The translations under genes were made by a program, and so were the position numbers. The notes beneath the pieces were generated by a model. It did no database searches, was not told where the DNA came from, and saw only the letters and a program-made list of their open reading frames with translations. From the NCBI GenBank assembly GCA_963695445.1, contig CAVOGV010000055.1:29130-93129 (forward strand): 64,000 nucleotides of DNA, read 5' to 3'. The DNA comes from Thiohalocapsa sp963695445. GTDB lineage: Bacteria; Pseudomonadota; Gammaproteobacteria; Chromatiales; Chromatiaceae. Of the stretch, positions 16,338 through 25,108 are shown piece by piece. Numbering within the stretch: the first letter of the stretch is position 1; every line of letters begins with the position of its first letter.

Positions 16338-17708
16338 TCAGTCCGCCGAGCCGAGCGCCTCTTTGAAGCGGTCGAAGCCGGCGCGGATGTCCGCCGCTGG
16401 CGGCGCTGTCGCCAGGCTCGCGACGACGATGGCGATGCTGGCAAACAGAACACCGGGGACGATTTCGTAGAGATCGAACAGTCCCCCCGACAGCTGTTTC
16501 CAGACCACTACGGGGACACCGCCGACAATGACGCCAGCGACGGCGCCGGCCCAATTCATGCGGTGCCAGTATAGCGACAGCAGTAGCACCGGCCCGAAGG
16601 CGGCACCGAAGCCGGCCCAGGCATAACCCACCAATCCAAGCACCGTGCTGTCCGGATTGAAGGCGAGCAGCAGCGCAATGCCGCGAGCGCCATCAGCCAG
16701 GCGTGGCACCAGCGGGCGCACAGGGCGCAGCTTGAGCCGGCACCAATGGACCAGCGTGGTGCGGTCGCTGGGATCGACCAGCTGTCCGCCCAGGTTATTG
16801 TCGACGTAGGCCAGCCCGGCGAGGCCGACCAGCACGGCACCGAACATGGAGAGGCCGGACCAGGTGACGGCGATGCGCCGGGCCGTCGGTACGTCGGCCT
16901 TGCTGCGGATGCCGGCGAAACGAGCCAGGATGTGCGGTTGGCCGAAGTAGCCGAGCCCCCAGGCCACCAGCGAGACGATGGCGATGAGGCTCAGGGGCTG
17001 GCCCTGGTTGTCCTGCCACAGTGTCAGCAGCTGCGGATTGTTCTGTTCCAGCGTCGCCAGCATCGCGCCGATGCCGCCGTCTGCCGTGATCGCCCACACC
17101 GGTACGACCAGTAGCGCCGCGGCCATCAGCAGGCCTTGCACCACGTCGGTCCAGGATACCGCCAGGAAGCCGCCGAATAGGGTATAGGACACGACGAACA
17201 GCGTTCCGACGACCACCGCGATGCGATAGTCCAGCCCGAACACGGTCTCGAACAGCTTGCCGCCGGCCACCAGACCGGAGCTGGTATAGAACAGGAAGAA
17301 CAGCAGGATGAAAAAGGCCGATACCGCCTGCAGCAGGTGGCGGCGGTCGCCAAACCGATTGGCGAAGAACTCCGGAATGGTGAGCGAGTCGCTGGCTGAA
17401 AAGGTATAGGTGCGCAACCGTTTGGCGACCAGTAACCAGTTGAGCCAGGTGCCAGCTAACAGCCCGCCGGCGAGCCACAGCGCCTCGATGCCTGATGCAA
17501 AGGCAAAGCCCGGCAGCCCTAGCAGCAGCCAGCCGCTCATGTCCGAGGCGCCGGCGGACAGCGCGGCCGGCCAGGGTCCCAGGCTGCGTCCGCCGAGAAA
17601 ATACCCCGATGAACTCTTGGTGCTCTGGTAGGCCCAGAAGCCGATGCCGAGCATCAGGGCCAGATAGACGAAGAAAGTTGCGGTGATTGCCGCGTTGGTC
17701 TCGACCAA
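16338..17708 (-). CDS. putP: Sodium/proline symporter PutP with central deletion
   Basis: SSS-family Na+/proline symporter, 456 residues from the TTG at 17708 (AGGA upstream); PutP is usually about 490-500. Helices 1-7 are well conserved (GASDMSGWLLLGLPG, WLNWLLVAKRLR, SWTDVVQGLLMAAALLVVP, WGLGYFGQPHILARF). After SDRTTLVHW (about residue 321) the expected segment with the AAIMSTIDSQLLVSSSAL-type motif is absent. It is replaced by an out-of-place Arg-rich stretch before LLLAFNPDSTVLGLVGYAWA. In E. coli PutP this missing helix contributes Na+-binding Ser340/Thr341. The frame stays open, but transport is doubtful. Confidence 0.8.
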   Translation of the reverse strand: MVETNAAITATFFVYLALMLGIGFWAYQSTKSSSGYFLGGRSLGPWPAALSAGASDMSGWLLLGLPGFAFASGIEALWLAGGLLAGTWLNWLLVAKRLRTYTFSASDSLTIPEFFANRFGDRRHLLQAVSAFFILLFFLFYTSSGLVAGGKLFETVFGLDYRIAVVVGTLFVVSYTLFGGFLAVSWTDVVQGLLMAAALLVVPVWAITADGGIGAMLATLEQNNPQLLTLWQDNQGQPLSLIAIVSLVAWGLGYFGQPHILARFAGIRSKADVPTARRIAVTWSGLSMFGAVLVGLAGLAYVDNNLGGQLVDPSDRTTLVHWCRLKLRPVRPLVPRLADGARGIALLLAFNPDSTVLGLVGYAWAGFGAAFGPVLLLSLYWHRMNWAGAVAGVIVGGVPVVVWKQLSGGLFDLYEIVPGVLFASIAIVVASLATAPPAADIRAGFDRFKEALGSAD

Positions 17709-17948
17709 GGGGCTGGTCCTGTTTGGGATCGCAGTTGAGTGTAAGCCTGGCCCGGACCCTAGCACGCGTTTACCGGTGGCGCAGCCCACCGTGCCGTCGC
17801 GCGCGCACCGGCGCTGCTGGCGCTTGAACAATACGCGTCTGCACCGCATCGGGGTACCATGGCGTCATGCGGTCGCCGTCCTGGTCCAACCTAGGTAGAT
17901 CGCCGCCAACGACTGTCCAGGCTGCTTCGGCCCATTGCCACATTGCCC

Positions 17949-20900
17949 ATGTCTACCGTTACTGCCAAGGTCTTCCGGCAGCAGATCCTCAAACCCGCTG
18001 AGGGCATCTTCCTGTTTCATGCCCGCGCCATCGAGCGGCTGATCGAGGAGCAGCTCGGCGAGCGCCTGCAGGGCGTGTCGATCCCGGACTTGCCCTATTA
18101 CCTGATGCCGAAAGAGGAGTTCCTGTTCGGCCTCGAGAGCGAGAATGCCGAGGCCTTGTCGGTGATCGAAGGCTTGCGACTGCCAGACCACGTCATTCTG
18201 TTGCCGAGCCCGGCGACGCAGGGCCTTGATGAGCGGCAGTTCAGACAGCTGCGGCACGATTACTGGGCGCGCGGTTTTGAGGCGGAGGTGGCGCGGGCCT
18301 GGCAGATGGCCCGCGACGACAATCAGGACGCCCGTCGCTACGGGGCCGACGCGCTGGCGGCGTTGATCGGCGGCCACGCCTATGCCGAGGTGAAGGACGT
18401 TCTCGATCGCGATGGCGTCACGCTGCCGATCTGGGAGGACGCGCTGATCTGTCGCAGCTTCGTGGCCATGGTAGCCCGTCTGCGCTATTTCGCGCCTGGC
18501 GCCCGCGGCTTCTACTTCCCGGCCATCAACGTCTGGCCGGAGGTGGATCGCTGGCTCACCGCCAGCGGTCTGGATCTGCCCGAGCCGCTCCATACCAGCC
18601 GGTTGCCGATGCTGCTCGTCCGCAGCCGCCCCGGCGCCGGCGCCGACCTGCCGACGGAGTTTCCGCTGCTGCCCACCGGGCTACCCTTCGGCTGCTCCGA
18701 TCCGGACCTGCCGCGCGCCATCGAGGCAGCCCAGAAGCCGCTCGGTAACCCTAGGCTGTCGGTCAATCCAACCCCGTCGATTGTTGCTCCTGTGGTCCTG
18801 GAGCCGGTTTCGGAGTCGAGTTTCCAGTCCGCTTCCTCGGCAGTGCCCGGAAGCGACGCCGTGCGTGGTGACGTCGCACAGGCGTTCGAGCAGCGTTGCC
18901 TGGACGCGCTGCGGCGAGGCTCGGCGGTGCGCCGCCATCGGGGCTGGATGCACCGGCTGCGCGACGGCGTGGACGGGATCGGTCGCAGACTGTTGGCCCG
19001 GCTGCTGTTCTTGCCGGGCATCGAGGATATCGGCCTCGGCGATCAAGGTGCTCAAGGCAGACGCGGGCGCGATCTTGGACTAGGGCTATTCGAGCAGGCC
19101 GTCTCCGCCGCCCAGCGGGCGGAGTTCGACGGGCGTTGCGCGTTGTCTCTGCGCCACCTGGCCGAGGCGCGTCGGCTTGCACAGCGCTTGAACCGACCCG
19201 CGCGCGTCCTCCCGGTGGCGGTTGAACAGGCCATCTGCACGCGTGAGTTTGCCGCCGAGGAGCAACTTGCGCACCTGCTTGCCGCGAAATGGAAGCTGGA
19301 CCCCGCCACCGCGGCCGAGATCCGAACCCTGACCGAGCGTCTGGCCGCCGAGGATCGCCGCCGCTATGGCTCGGCGCCGGCGCGCGCCTTGCTTGGTGAT
19401 CTGGAGCAGGTGCTGCGCGAGGGCCGCAGCGACTATTACCGCTTGCGCGTGGTTCCGTGGCTGCTGAGCTTGGGCCGCATCCGGCTGCGCGAAGTGCTGC
19501 CGTTTCAGTCGCTGCTGAAGGCGTTGCGCTCACTGGAGACCGGTCGCATGCGGCTGGAGGAGCTGCTCTGGCCGATCGCCGATCTGGAGCGCTTTAGTCG
19601 GGCGTTGTCGACGCTCACCGATCGCGTCAATGCCCGGCTCGATGCCCAGATCACGCCGCGGGTGGAACGTGCGATGCGCGAGGCCGACTTCGTGCCGCGC
19701 GACCATCGCGAAACCGTCGCCGCGCAGAAGATGAAGCTGGAACTGCTCGACGTCATCAAGCACCGCCGCCATCTGAAGTTTACTGACGTGCGAGATATTG
19801 TCGCGCGCAACATCCTGCGTCTGCCGGACCCGACCATCGACGAGTTTTTCCGGGGCGACCGGCTGCGCCGTTTCGACCGTACCGCTAGCCAGGCGCTACC
19901 CGGCGTCTACCGCCCCGGTGAGCTCTACATCAAGGGTCTGCAACAGCTCAGCGCGCCGCTGTTCGGCACCAACCCGGGGCGGAGTATCCTGCGCCACGTG
20001 CTATTGCCCTTCGGCAGCGCCTACCTGGTATTGAAGAGCCTCGATCTGCTGATCGAGCTGTTGCCGAACTACGACCGAAGCTTTCACGTCACGAGTCTGG
20101 TTTCGGTGGCGCTGATCGGTGCGCTCGTCAACGGCCTCGCCTTTAGCGGCATCGGTCGGCACCTGGTGCGTTCGCTGTGGCATGGGAGCCTGTTTGCGCT
20201 GCGTTTCCTGCTCTACGACGGTCTACGTCGGCTGCTGCGCTGGGGCCCCGTGGCCACGCTGCTGAAGACCGGCCTGGTGCGGGGGCTAGGGCGAAACCTG
20301 TTTCAGCCTTTGCTGATCGGTACGTTGCCTCTGATACCGATTATCTGGCTCGCGGTGTTCGTCGACCACGTTCCCATCGAACCCGGCCTTTGGCTGGTGG
20401 GGTTGGCCTTTGCGCTGGGCACGCTGGCGCGCCATACGCCCGCCGGGCGTCGCTTCGTGGATGACCTGTCCACTGGGATCGGCAGCTATGTCCGGCGGGT
20501 CAATCAGACCCTGTTCATCGGTGCGGTCCAGCAGCTGATGTACTTTTTCAAGGAGCTGACTCGACGCTTCTCGCAGATCTTGCACCGAGTCGAAGAGGCG
20601 CTGACCCATCATCTCGGCGAGCACCCTGCGAGCGCGGTTGCGAAGGCCGTGCTGGCGCCGTTGTGGCGCCTGGCCGAGAGTCTGATCCAGTTCTATGTCA
20701 CGGTCCTGGTCGAGCCCCAGGTGAATCCGGTCAAACACTTTCCGATCGTCACCATCGGCCACAAATTAATGCTGCCGTTTCTGCCGGCAATCACCGCCGC
20801 CTTCCTCGATGTCAGTCAGGCCGTTTTGCCCAAGGTCATCGCCTTTCCACTGGTGACGTTGACCGTTTTACTGCTGCCCGGGCTATTTGGGTTTTTGGTC

Positions 20901-21692
20901 TGGGAGCTAAAGGAAAACTGGAAGCTCTATCAGGCCAACCATCGTGGCGGACTGCAGCCGACCGACAGCGACGAGGTCGAGCCGGCGGGCCCGTCGCCGG
21001 TCGAGCCCGCCGTGGTCGGTTCCCACGGCGAGACCATGCGGGGTCTGATGTCGCGCGGGTTCCACAGCGGCACGCTGCCGAAGGGCTTCGATCGGCTGCG
21101 CAAGGTCATCCGCGACGAGATTCGCGACGAGATCCCCTATCCGAAGCGCCTGCGCCGCGTGCAACGTCAGCTGGAGGAGGTGCAGCAGGCCGTCTGTGTC
21201 TTCTTCGAGCGCGAGTGCACCTTTGCACTGCGCGAGCGCTGTCGGGATCCCGACTGCATGTTGCAGCGGATCGAGACCGGCACACCCCGCATCGCCACCA
21301 ATCTGGTCGAGCTACAGGCCGAGCTCTATGCGGACGCCTTGCCGGCGACGGAGACAAACCAGCTGCTGGGTGAGGCTTCGTCCCAGCCGCTTCCGGGCCC
21401 GTCGCTGCTGGCTGATCCGCTTCGGCTGCGGATCCGCATCTCCCATGCCGGGCAAGGCATGCGGGTCGAGACCGAAATCGAGGGCTGTAGCGGGCACATC
21501 GATCCCCATTGCTGGTCGCTGATCAGTGACGACCTGCGGCTGTTCGCTGGCCGCGCCGGGGCCGATCTGCGCGGCTCCGAGTGGGCGTTGCCGATGCCCT
21601 GCGACGCTGGCGGCCCCGCCGTCATCGGCACACCGTCGGCGAGCCGCTCGGAGCAGGCGGCCGTGGCGGAGGTCTCGGGTCGGTCAAGCTGA
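17949..21692 (+). CDS. Large membrane protein of unknown function
   Basis: A 1247-residue protein; the ATG at 17949 is preferred over a TTG at 17943. I do not recognise the family. The N-terminal 680 residues are mostly soluble: an opening block (about 1-240) with KPAEGIFLFHARAIERLIEE and PDLPYYLMPKEEFLFGLE, a low-complexity linker (about 240-320), then a helical block rich in Arg and Leu. Hydrophobic segments lie at about 682-710, 716-737, 784-807, 812-828 and 937-985. The C-terminal region (about 1000-1247) is soluble and holds a Cys cluster (four Cys within VCVFFERECTFALRERCRDPDC). The gene stands alone between putP (divergent) and thiD (convergent). Coding is supported by length and consistent composition. 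Confidence 0.75.
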   Translation: MSTVTAKVFRQQILKPAEGIFLFHARAIERLIEEQLGERLQGVSIPDLPYYLMPKEEFLFGLESENAEALSVIEGLRLPDHVILLPSPATQGLDERQFRQLRHDYWARGFEAEVARAWQMARDDNQDARRYGADALAALIGGHAYAEVKDVLDRDGVTLPIWEDALICRSFVAMVARLRYFAPGARGFYFPAINVWPEVDRWLTASGLDLPEPLHTSRLPMLLVRSRPGAGADLPTEFPLLPTGLPFGCSDPDLPRAIEAAQKPLGNPRLSVNPTPSIVAPVVLEPVSESSFQSASSAVPGSDAVRGDVAQAFEQRCLDALRRGSAVRRHRGWMHRLRDGVDGIGRRLLARLLFLPGIEDIGLGDQGAQGRRGRDLGLGLFEQAVSAAQRAEFDGRCALSLRHLAEARRLAQRLNRPARVLPVAVEQAICTREFAAEEQLAHLLAAKWKLDPATAAEIRTLTERLAAEDRRRYGSAPARALLGDLEQVLREGRSDYYRLRVVPWLLSLGRIRLREVLPFQSLLKALRSLETGRMRLEELLWPIADLERFSRALSTLTDRVNARLDAQITPRVERAMREADFVPRDHRETVAAQKMKLELLDVIKHRRHLKFTDVRDIVARNILRLPDPTIDEFFRGDRLRRFDRTASQALPGVYRPGELYIKGLQQLSAPLFGTNPGRSILRHVLLPFGSAYLVLKSLDLLIELLPNYDRSFHVTSLVSVALIGALVNGLAFSGIGRHLVRSLWHGSLFALRFLLYDGLRRLLRWGPVATLLKTGLVRGLGRNLFQPLLIGTLPLIPIIWLAVFVDHVPIEPGLWLVGLAFALGTLARHTPAGRRFVDDLSTGIGSYVRRVNQTLFIGAVQQLMYFFKELTRRFSQILHRVEEALTHHLGEHPASAVAKAVLAPLWRLAESLIQFYVTVLVEPQVNPVKHFPIVTIGHKLMLPFLPAITAAFLDVSQAVLPKVIAFPLVTLTVLLLPGLFGFLVWELKENWKLYQANHRGGLQPTDSDEVEPAGPSPVEPAVVGSHGETMRGLMSRGFHSGTLPKGFDRLRKVIRDEIRDEIPYPKRLRRVQRQLEEVQQAVCVFFERECTFALRERCRDPDCMLQRIETGTPRIATNLVELQAELYADALPATETNQLLGEASSQPLPGPSLLADPLRLRIRISHAGQGMRVETEIEGCSGHIDPHCWSLISDDLRLFAGRAGADLRGSEWALPMPCDAGGPAVIGTPSASRSEQAAVAEVSGRSS

Positions 21693-21725
21693 TGACGGGG
21701 ATCAATTGGTCTTGGCCTTATCCCC

Positions 21726-22620
21726 TCATCGAAACACCGAACTGGATGGCCGACGTTTCGTGCCGACGGCGACTGGCAAGTCGGTGCTTCCGGTGGGCAC
21801 TCTCAGCCTCCCAAGGCTCAGGCGCCACAGGGTATGAAAATGGTGCGTCGGACCGTGCCCGGTGCCGACATCGAGTTCATCGGCGTGGGCGATGGCTCCG
21901 GCGACGTACGTCTTTGCCCGCTGGGCCGCCACCAGCGGGTCGCCGGTGAGTGCCAACTGCGCGGCGAGCGCCGAGGACAGCGTGCAGCCGGTGCCGTGGG
22001 TGTTGCGCGTGGCGGTGCGGGTGCCCTCCAGCCAATGTCCGGCGGACGCTGTGAGCAGGTAATCCGGGCTGTCCTCGCCGCCGAGGTGTCCACCCTTGAG
22101 CAAGCACGTTGCGGGGTCCGAGGGCGCGCAGCCGATCGGCCAAAGCGGCCATTGCCTCGCGCTCGGTGGGTTCGGCGGTCGCGAGCAGGGCGGCGGCCTC
22201 CGGCAAGTTCGGCGTCAGCACGTCGCTCAGCGGCAGCAGGCGCTCGATCAGGATCGCGACCGCTTCTGGCGACAGCAGCCGGTCGCCGCCCTTGGCGACC
22301 ATGACTGGGTCGAGCACGATGTTGCGGGCGTGGTTACGTTGCAGCGCGTCGGCGACGGCACCGGCAATCTCGCTGGTGCCGATCATGCCGATCTTCACCG
22401 CGTCCACGCGGACATCGGCGAACACCGCATCGATCTGGGCCGCAACGAAGTCAGCGGGCACGAGTTCGACGCCGCTGACGCCGCGGGTGTTCTGGGCGGT
22501 CAGCGCCGTGATGACGGCCATGGCGTAGGCGCCATTGGCGGAGATGGCCTTCAGGTCGGCCTGGATGCCGGCGCCCCCGGACGGGTCGGAGCCGGCGATG
22601 CTGAGTACGTTCGGGATCAT
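21726..22620 (-). pseudogene. thiD: Hydroxymethylpyrimidine (phosphate) kinase ThiD, frameshifted
   Basis: ThiD phosphorylates HMP and HMP-P in thiamine synthesis. The N-terminal part from the ATG at 22620 is typical: MIPNVLSIAGSDPSGGAGIQ, KIGMIGTSEIAGAVADAL and LDPVMVAKGGDRLL. After ALGPRNVL the frame changes near 22098-22104: one extra base in CTTGCTC moves the remainder (LKGGHLGGEDSPDYLL, then NTHGTGCTLSSALAAQLAL) into another frame. The GTGC motif with the catalytic Cys is therefore out of frame. Removing one base gives a normal protein of about 270-300 residues. thiE lies next to it on the same strand and is also frameshifted. Confidence 0.85.
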
Positions 22621-22686
22621 GGCTTGGCTCGGATGTCGGTTGATCGGCGTTCATCGAGGATCAAGGCCGATTTTCATTCATGAGTG

Positions 22687-23335
22687 TCACGACGGCGCTC
22701 GCTGTGCCTCCCGTGCTGCCTCCGCAAACGCGCGCGCCGCTGCCTCCGGTTGCTCGGCCGCGCAGATGCCCGATACGACGGCGAGCCCACGCGCCCCTGC
22801 AGCGAAGACGGCCCTCGCGTGCGCCGCCGACAAGCCGCCGATGGCGACCGCCGGCAGCGCGCTGGCGGCGCACACGCGCGCCAGCCCGTCGAAGCCGAGG
22901 GGCGGGGCGTGATCGGGCTTGGTCGCGGTCGCGAAGACGGGGCCGACGCCGATGTAATCGACCATGGCCAGGTCTAGCGCGGCGGCGTGCTCGGTCGTCT
23001 GGATCGACAGACCGATGATGGCATCCGGCCCCAGCGCTTTCCGCGCGTCAGCGGCGGCGGCATCGGACTGGCCGACGTGGACGCCGTCGGCACTGATCGC
23101 GCGTGCGACCTCGACGCGGTCGTTGACGATCAGTAGCGCGCCGGAGCCGGCAAGGGCCTCCTTCAGTGCCCGGCCCTGGCTGATCAGATGCCACGTCGGA
23201 CGCCGTCTTGTCCCGCAGTTGCACGATCTTGACGCCGCCGCGGACCGCGGCCCGTGCGGTCTCGATGACGCCGCGTCCGGCGCACAGCAGCGGATCGGTG
23301 ATGAGGTAAACAGAGAGGTCGAAGCTCGGTTTCAT
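22687..23335 (-). pseudogene. thiE: Thiamine-phosphate synthase ThiE, frameshifted
   Basis: ThiE couples HMP-PP and thiazole phosphate to thiamine phosphate. The start at 23335 gives LSVYLITDPLLCAG and GGVKIVQLRDKTASD in one frame. Near 23180-23195 the frame shifts: LISQGRALKEALAGSGALLI, then VNDRVEVARAISADGVHVGQ continue in a second frame, ending with VDYIGVGPVFATATKPDHAP and VAIGGLSAAHARAVFAAGA. All catalytic blocks exist when the two frames are joined, giving about 215 residues. As with thiD, the lesion looks like a single-base indel in an otherwise well-conserved gene. thiE and thiD are 66 bp apart and probably co-transcribed. Confidence 0.85.
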
Positions 23336-23830
23336 CGGGGAGTCATGGGGGCACGGGGGAGGTCATAGGGGCGACCAGTTCAAATGCGTGAGTGCGGCGA
23401 CCATGATCCCCGACCCCATGTCGCGGATCAATGGTCGGCTCTGGCGTCAGCGGGCTCTGGCGCAGGGTTGCCGTGGCCTGTTATCCGACCGCGACGGTCG
23501 GAAATCGCCGTCGGAGTGACAGTGATCAACGCCGTGACTGCACCCGACTGCTACAGTCAGCACCGATCATCCGGTCGGCCGAGTTCAGAAGCCTGGCGAT
23601 TCGCATCGCTGCCGCTGGACGCGGTTGCGCCGGATGGCGAGTTGGGCGCCATCCGAGTGGTTGCTGCACTGCACCAATTAGCACTATGATGTCGCACTTT
23701 GGTCATTACCCATGTCATCCATGGGTAATTACCCTGGGCTGGAAAATTGTTTCCGGCCATGCCGAAGTCGGGTCGCTATCTGCCCGACGTCGTCCGTCAA
23801 TGCAGTCGGTATCGAAGGCTTTAGGAACCG
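23336..23830. promoter_or_regulatory. Upstream region of the rnf operon
   Basis: This 495-bp stretch holds no convincing gene. A candidate promoter for rnfA is TTGCTG at 23661-23666, an 18-bp spacer and TATGAT at 23685-23690. Just downstream, in the presumed leader, is a perfect inverted repeat ATTACCCATG-TCATC-CATGGGTAAT (23705-23729). Its right arm is also the left half of a 12-bp palindrome GGGTAATTACCC (23723-23734), so the GGGTAAT element occurs three times. A further short repeat GGAAA-ATTG-TTTCC follows at 23741-23754. The cluster looks like a repressor or activator site; the regulator is unknown. Confidence 0.5.
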
Positions 23831-24412
23831 ATGACAGAGTATGCGCTAATCCTGGTCAGCACGGTCCTGGTCAATAACTTCGTACTGGTCAAGTTCTTGG
23901 GCCTGTGTCCGTTCATGGGCGTCTCGAAGAAGCTCGAGACGGCCATCGGCATGGGGCTGGCCACCACCTTCGTGCTGACCTTGTCGGCGATTACCTCGTG
24001 GCTAGTCAACGAGTACCTGTTGTTGCCGCTCGGCATCGAGTATTTGCGTACCATCGCGTTCATCTTGGTGATTGCGGTGGTGGTGCAGTTCACCGAGACC
24101 GTGATGCACAAGACGAGCCCAGTGCTGTATCAGGTCTTGGGCATTTTCTTGCCGCTGATCACCACCAACTGCGCGGTGCTTGGCGTGGCCCTGTTGAATC
24201 TACAGGAACAACGCAGTTTTCTGGAGTCCGCCCTGTACGGCTTCGGCGCTGCGGTGGGCTTCTCACTGGTGCTGGTGCTGTTCGCGGGCATGCGTGAGCG
24301 TGTCGCCGTGGCGGATGTGCCCGAGCCATTCCAGGGCAGCGCCATCGCGCTGGTGACCGCCGGCCTGATGTCCCTGGCCTTCATGGGTTTCGCCGGTCTG
24401 GTCGCAAACTAG
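23831..24412 (+). CDS. rnfA: Rnf complex membrane subunit RnfA
   Basis: A 193-residue inner-membrane subunit of the ion-translocating ferredoxin:NAD+ oxidoreductase (Rnf). The ATG at 23831 has AGGA eight bases upstream. Six hydrophobic helices and the family segments VLVNNFVLVKFLGLCPFMGV and GIFLPLITTNCAVLGVAL are present. These carry the Cys residues (LCPF, TNCA) that RnfA and RnfE use to hold an intramembrane iron-sulfur centre. First gene of rnfABCDGE. Rnf often supplies low-potential electrons to nitrogenase or redox sensors; no nif gene is in the window. Confidence 0.96.
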   Translation: MTEYALILVSTVLVNNFVLVKFLGLCPFMGVSKKLETAIGMGLATTFVLTLSAITSWLVNEYLLLPLGIEYLRTIAFILVIAVVVQFTETVMHKTSPVLYQVLGIFLPLITTNCAVLGVALLNLQEQRSFLESALYGFGAAVGFSLVLVLFAGMRERVAVADVPEPFQGSAIALVTAGLMSLAFMGFAGLVAN

Positions 24413-24475
24413 ACGACGCGCCGGCGCCGACGAGCCCGCGCCCCTGAGGTCGGGCGTAATCGAGGAGAGACAGAC

Positions 24476-25090
24476 ATGTTGATCGCCATTGCCGCTATTG
24501 CCGTGTTGGCCGCCGTGTTCGGCCTGTTGCTCGGCTACTCCGCCATCCGCTTCCATATTGAAGGTGATCCGATTGCCGATCAGGTGGATGCGTTGCTGCC
24601 GCAGAGCCAGTGTGGTCAGTGCGGCTATCCCGGTTGCCGCCCGTACGCCGAGGCGGTGGCTGCCGGTGAGGCCGAGATCAACCTCTGCTCACCGGGAGGC
24701 GAGGGCGCGATGCTGTCCATGGCCGATCTGCTCGGCCGTGAGCCGGTGACGCTGGGTGAGCTCGCGGAGAAGATCAAGTGTGTCGCGGTGATCGACGAGC
24801 AGACCTGCATCGGCTGTACCAAGTGCCTGCAGGCATGTCCCGTGGATGCCATCGTTGGTGCGGCCAAGCAGTTGCATGGCATCATCGCCAGTGAATGTAC
24901 CGGTTGTGGGTTGTGCCAGGACCCCTGCCCGGTGGATTGCGTCCGCATGGAGCCGATTCCAGAGTCCATCGGCAACTGGAAGTGGCCTTATCCCGCCAAT
25001 CAGCCAATGCATGGGCTCACCGATCAGCCAGTAGAGCAGCCGCCTGGCGCCAATGCTTCCCCCGAAATCGAACACCGCGAGGCTGCCTAG
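24476..25090 (+). CDS. rnfB: Rnf electron-transport ferredoxin subunit RnfB
   Basis: A 204-residue iron-sulfur subunit with one N-terminal membrane anchor (about 1-22), preceded by a strong GAGGAGAG site. A four-Cys cluster motif is at Cys46, Cys49, Cys54 and Cys71 (CGQCGYPGC). Two 4Fe-4S ferredoxin motifs follow at Cys111/114/117/121 (CIGCTKCLQACP) and Cys141/144/147/151 (CTGCGLCQDPCP). RnfB accepts electrons from or delivers them to ferredoxin and passes them through the membrane complex. The Pro/Glu-rich tail is short. All ligands are intact. Confidence 0.96.
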   Translation: MLIAIAAIAVLAAVFGLLLGYSAIRFHIEGDPIADQVDALLPQSQCGQCGYPGCRPYAEAVAAGEAEINLCSPGGEGAMLSMADLLGREPVTLGELAEKIKCVAVIDEQTCIGCTKCLQACPVDAIVGAAKQLHGIIASECTGCGLCQDPCPVDCVRMEPIPESIGNWKWPYPANQPMHGLTDQPVEQPPGANASPEIEHREAA

Positions 25091-25108
25091 GCTGGGGTCC
25101 AGAAGCCG

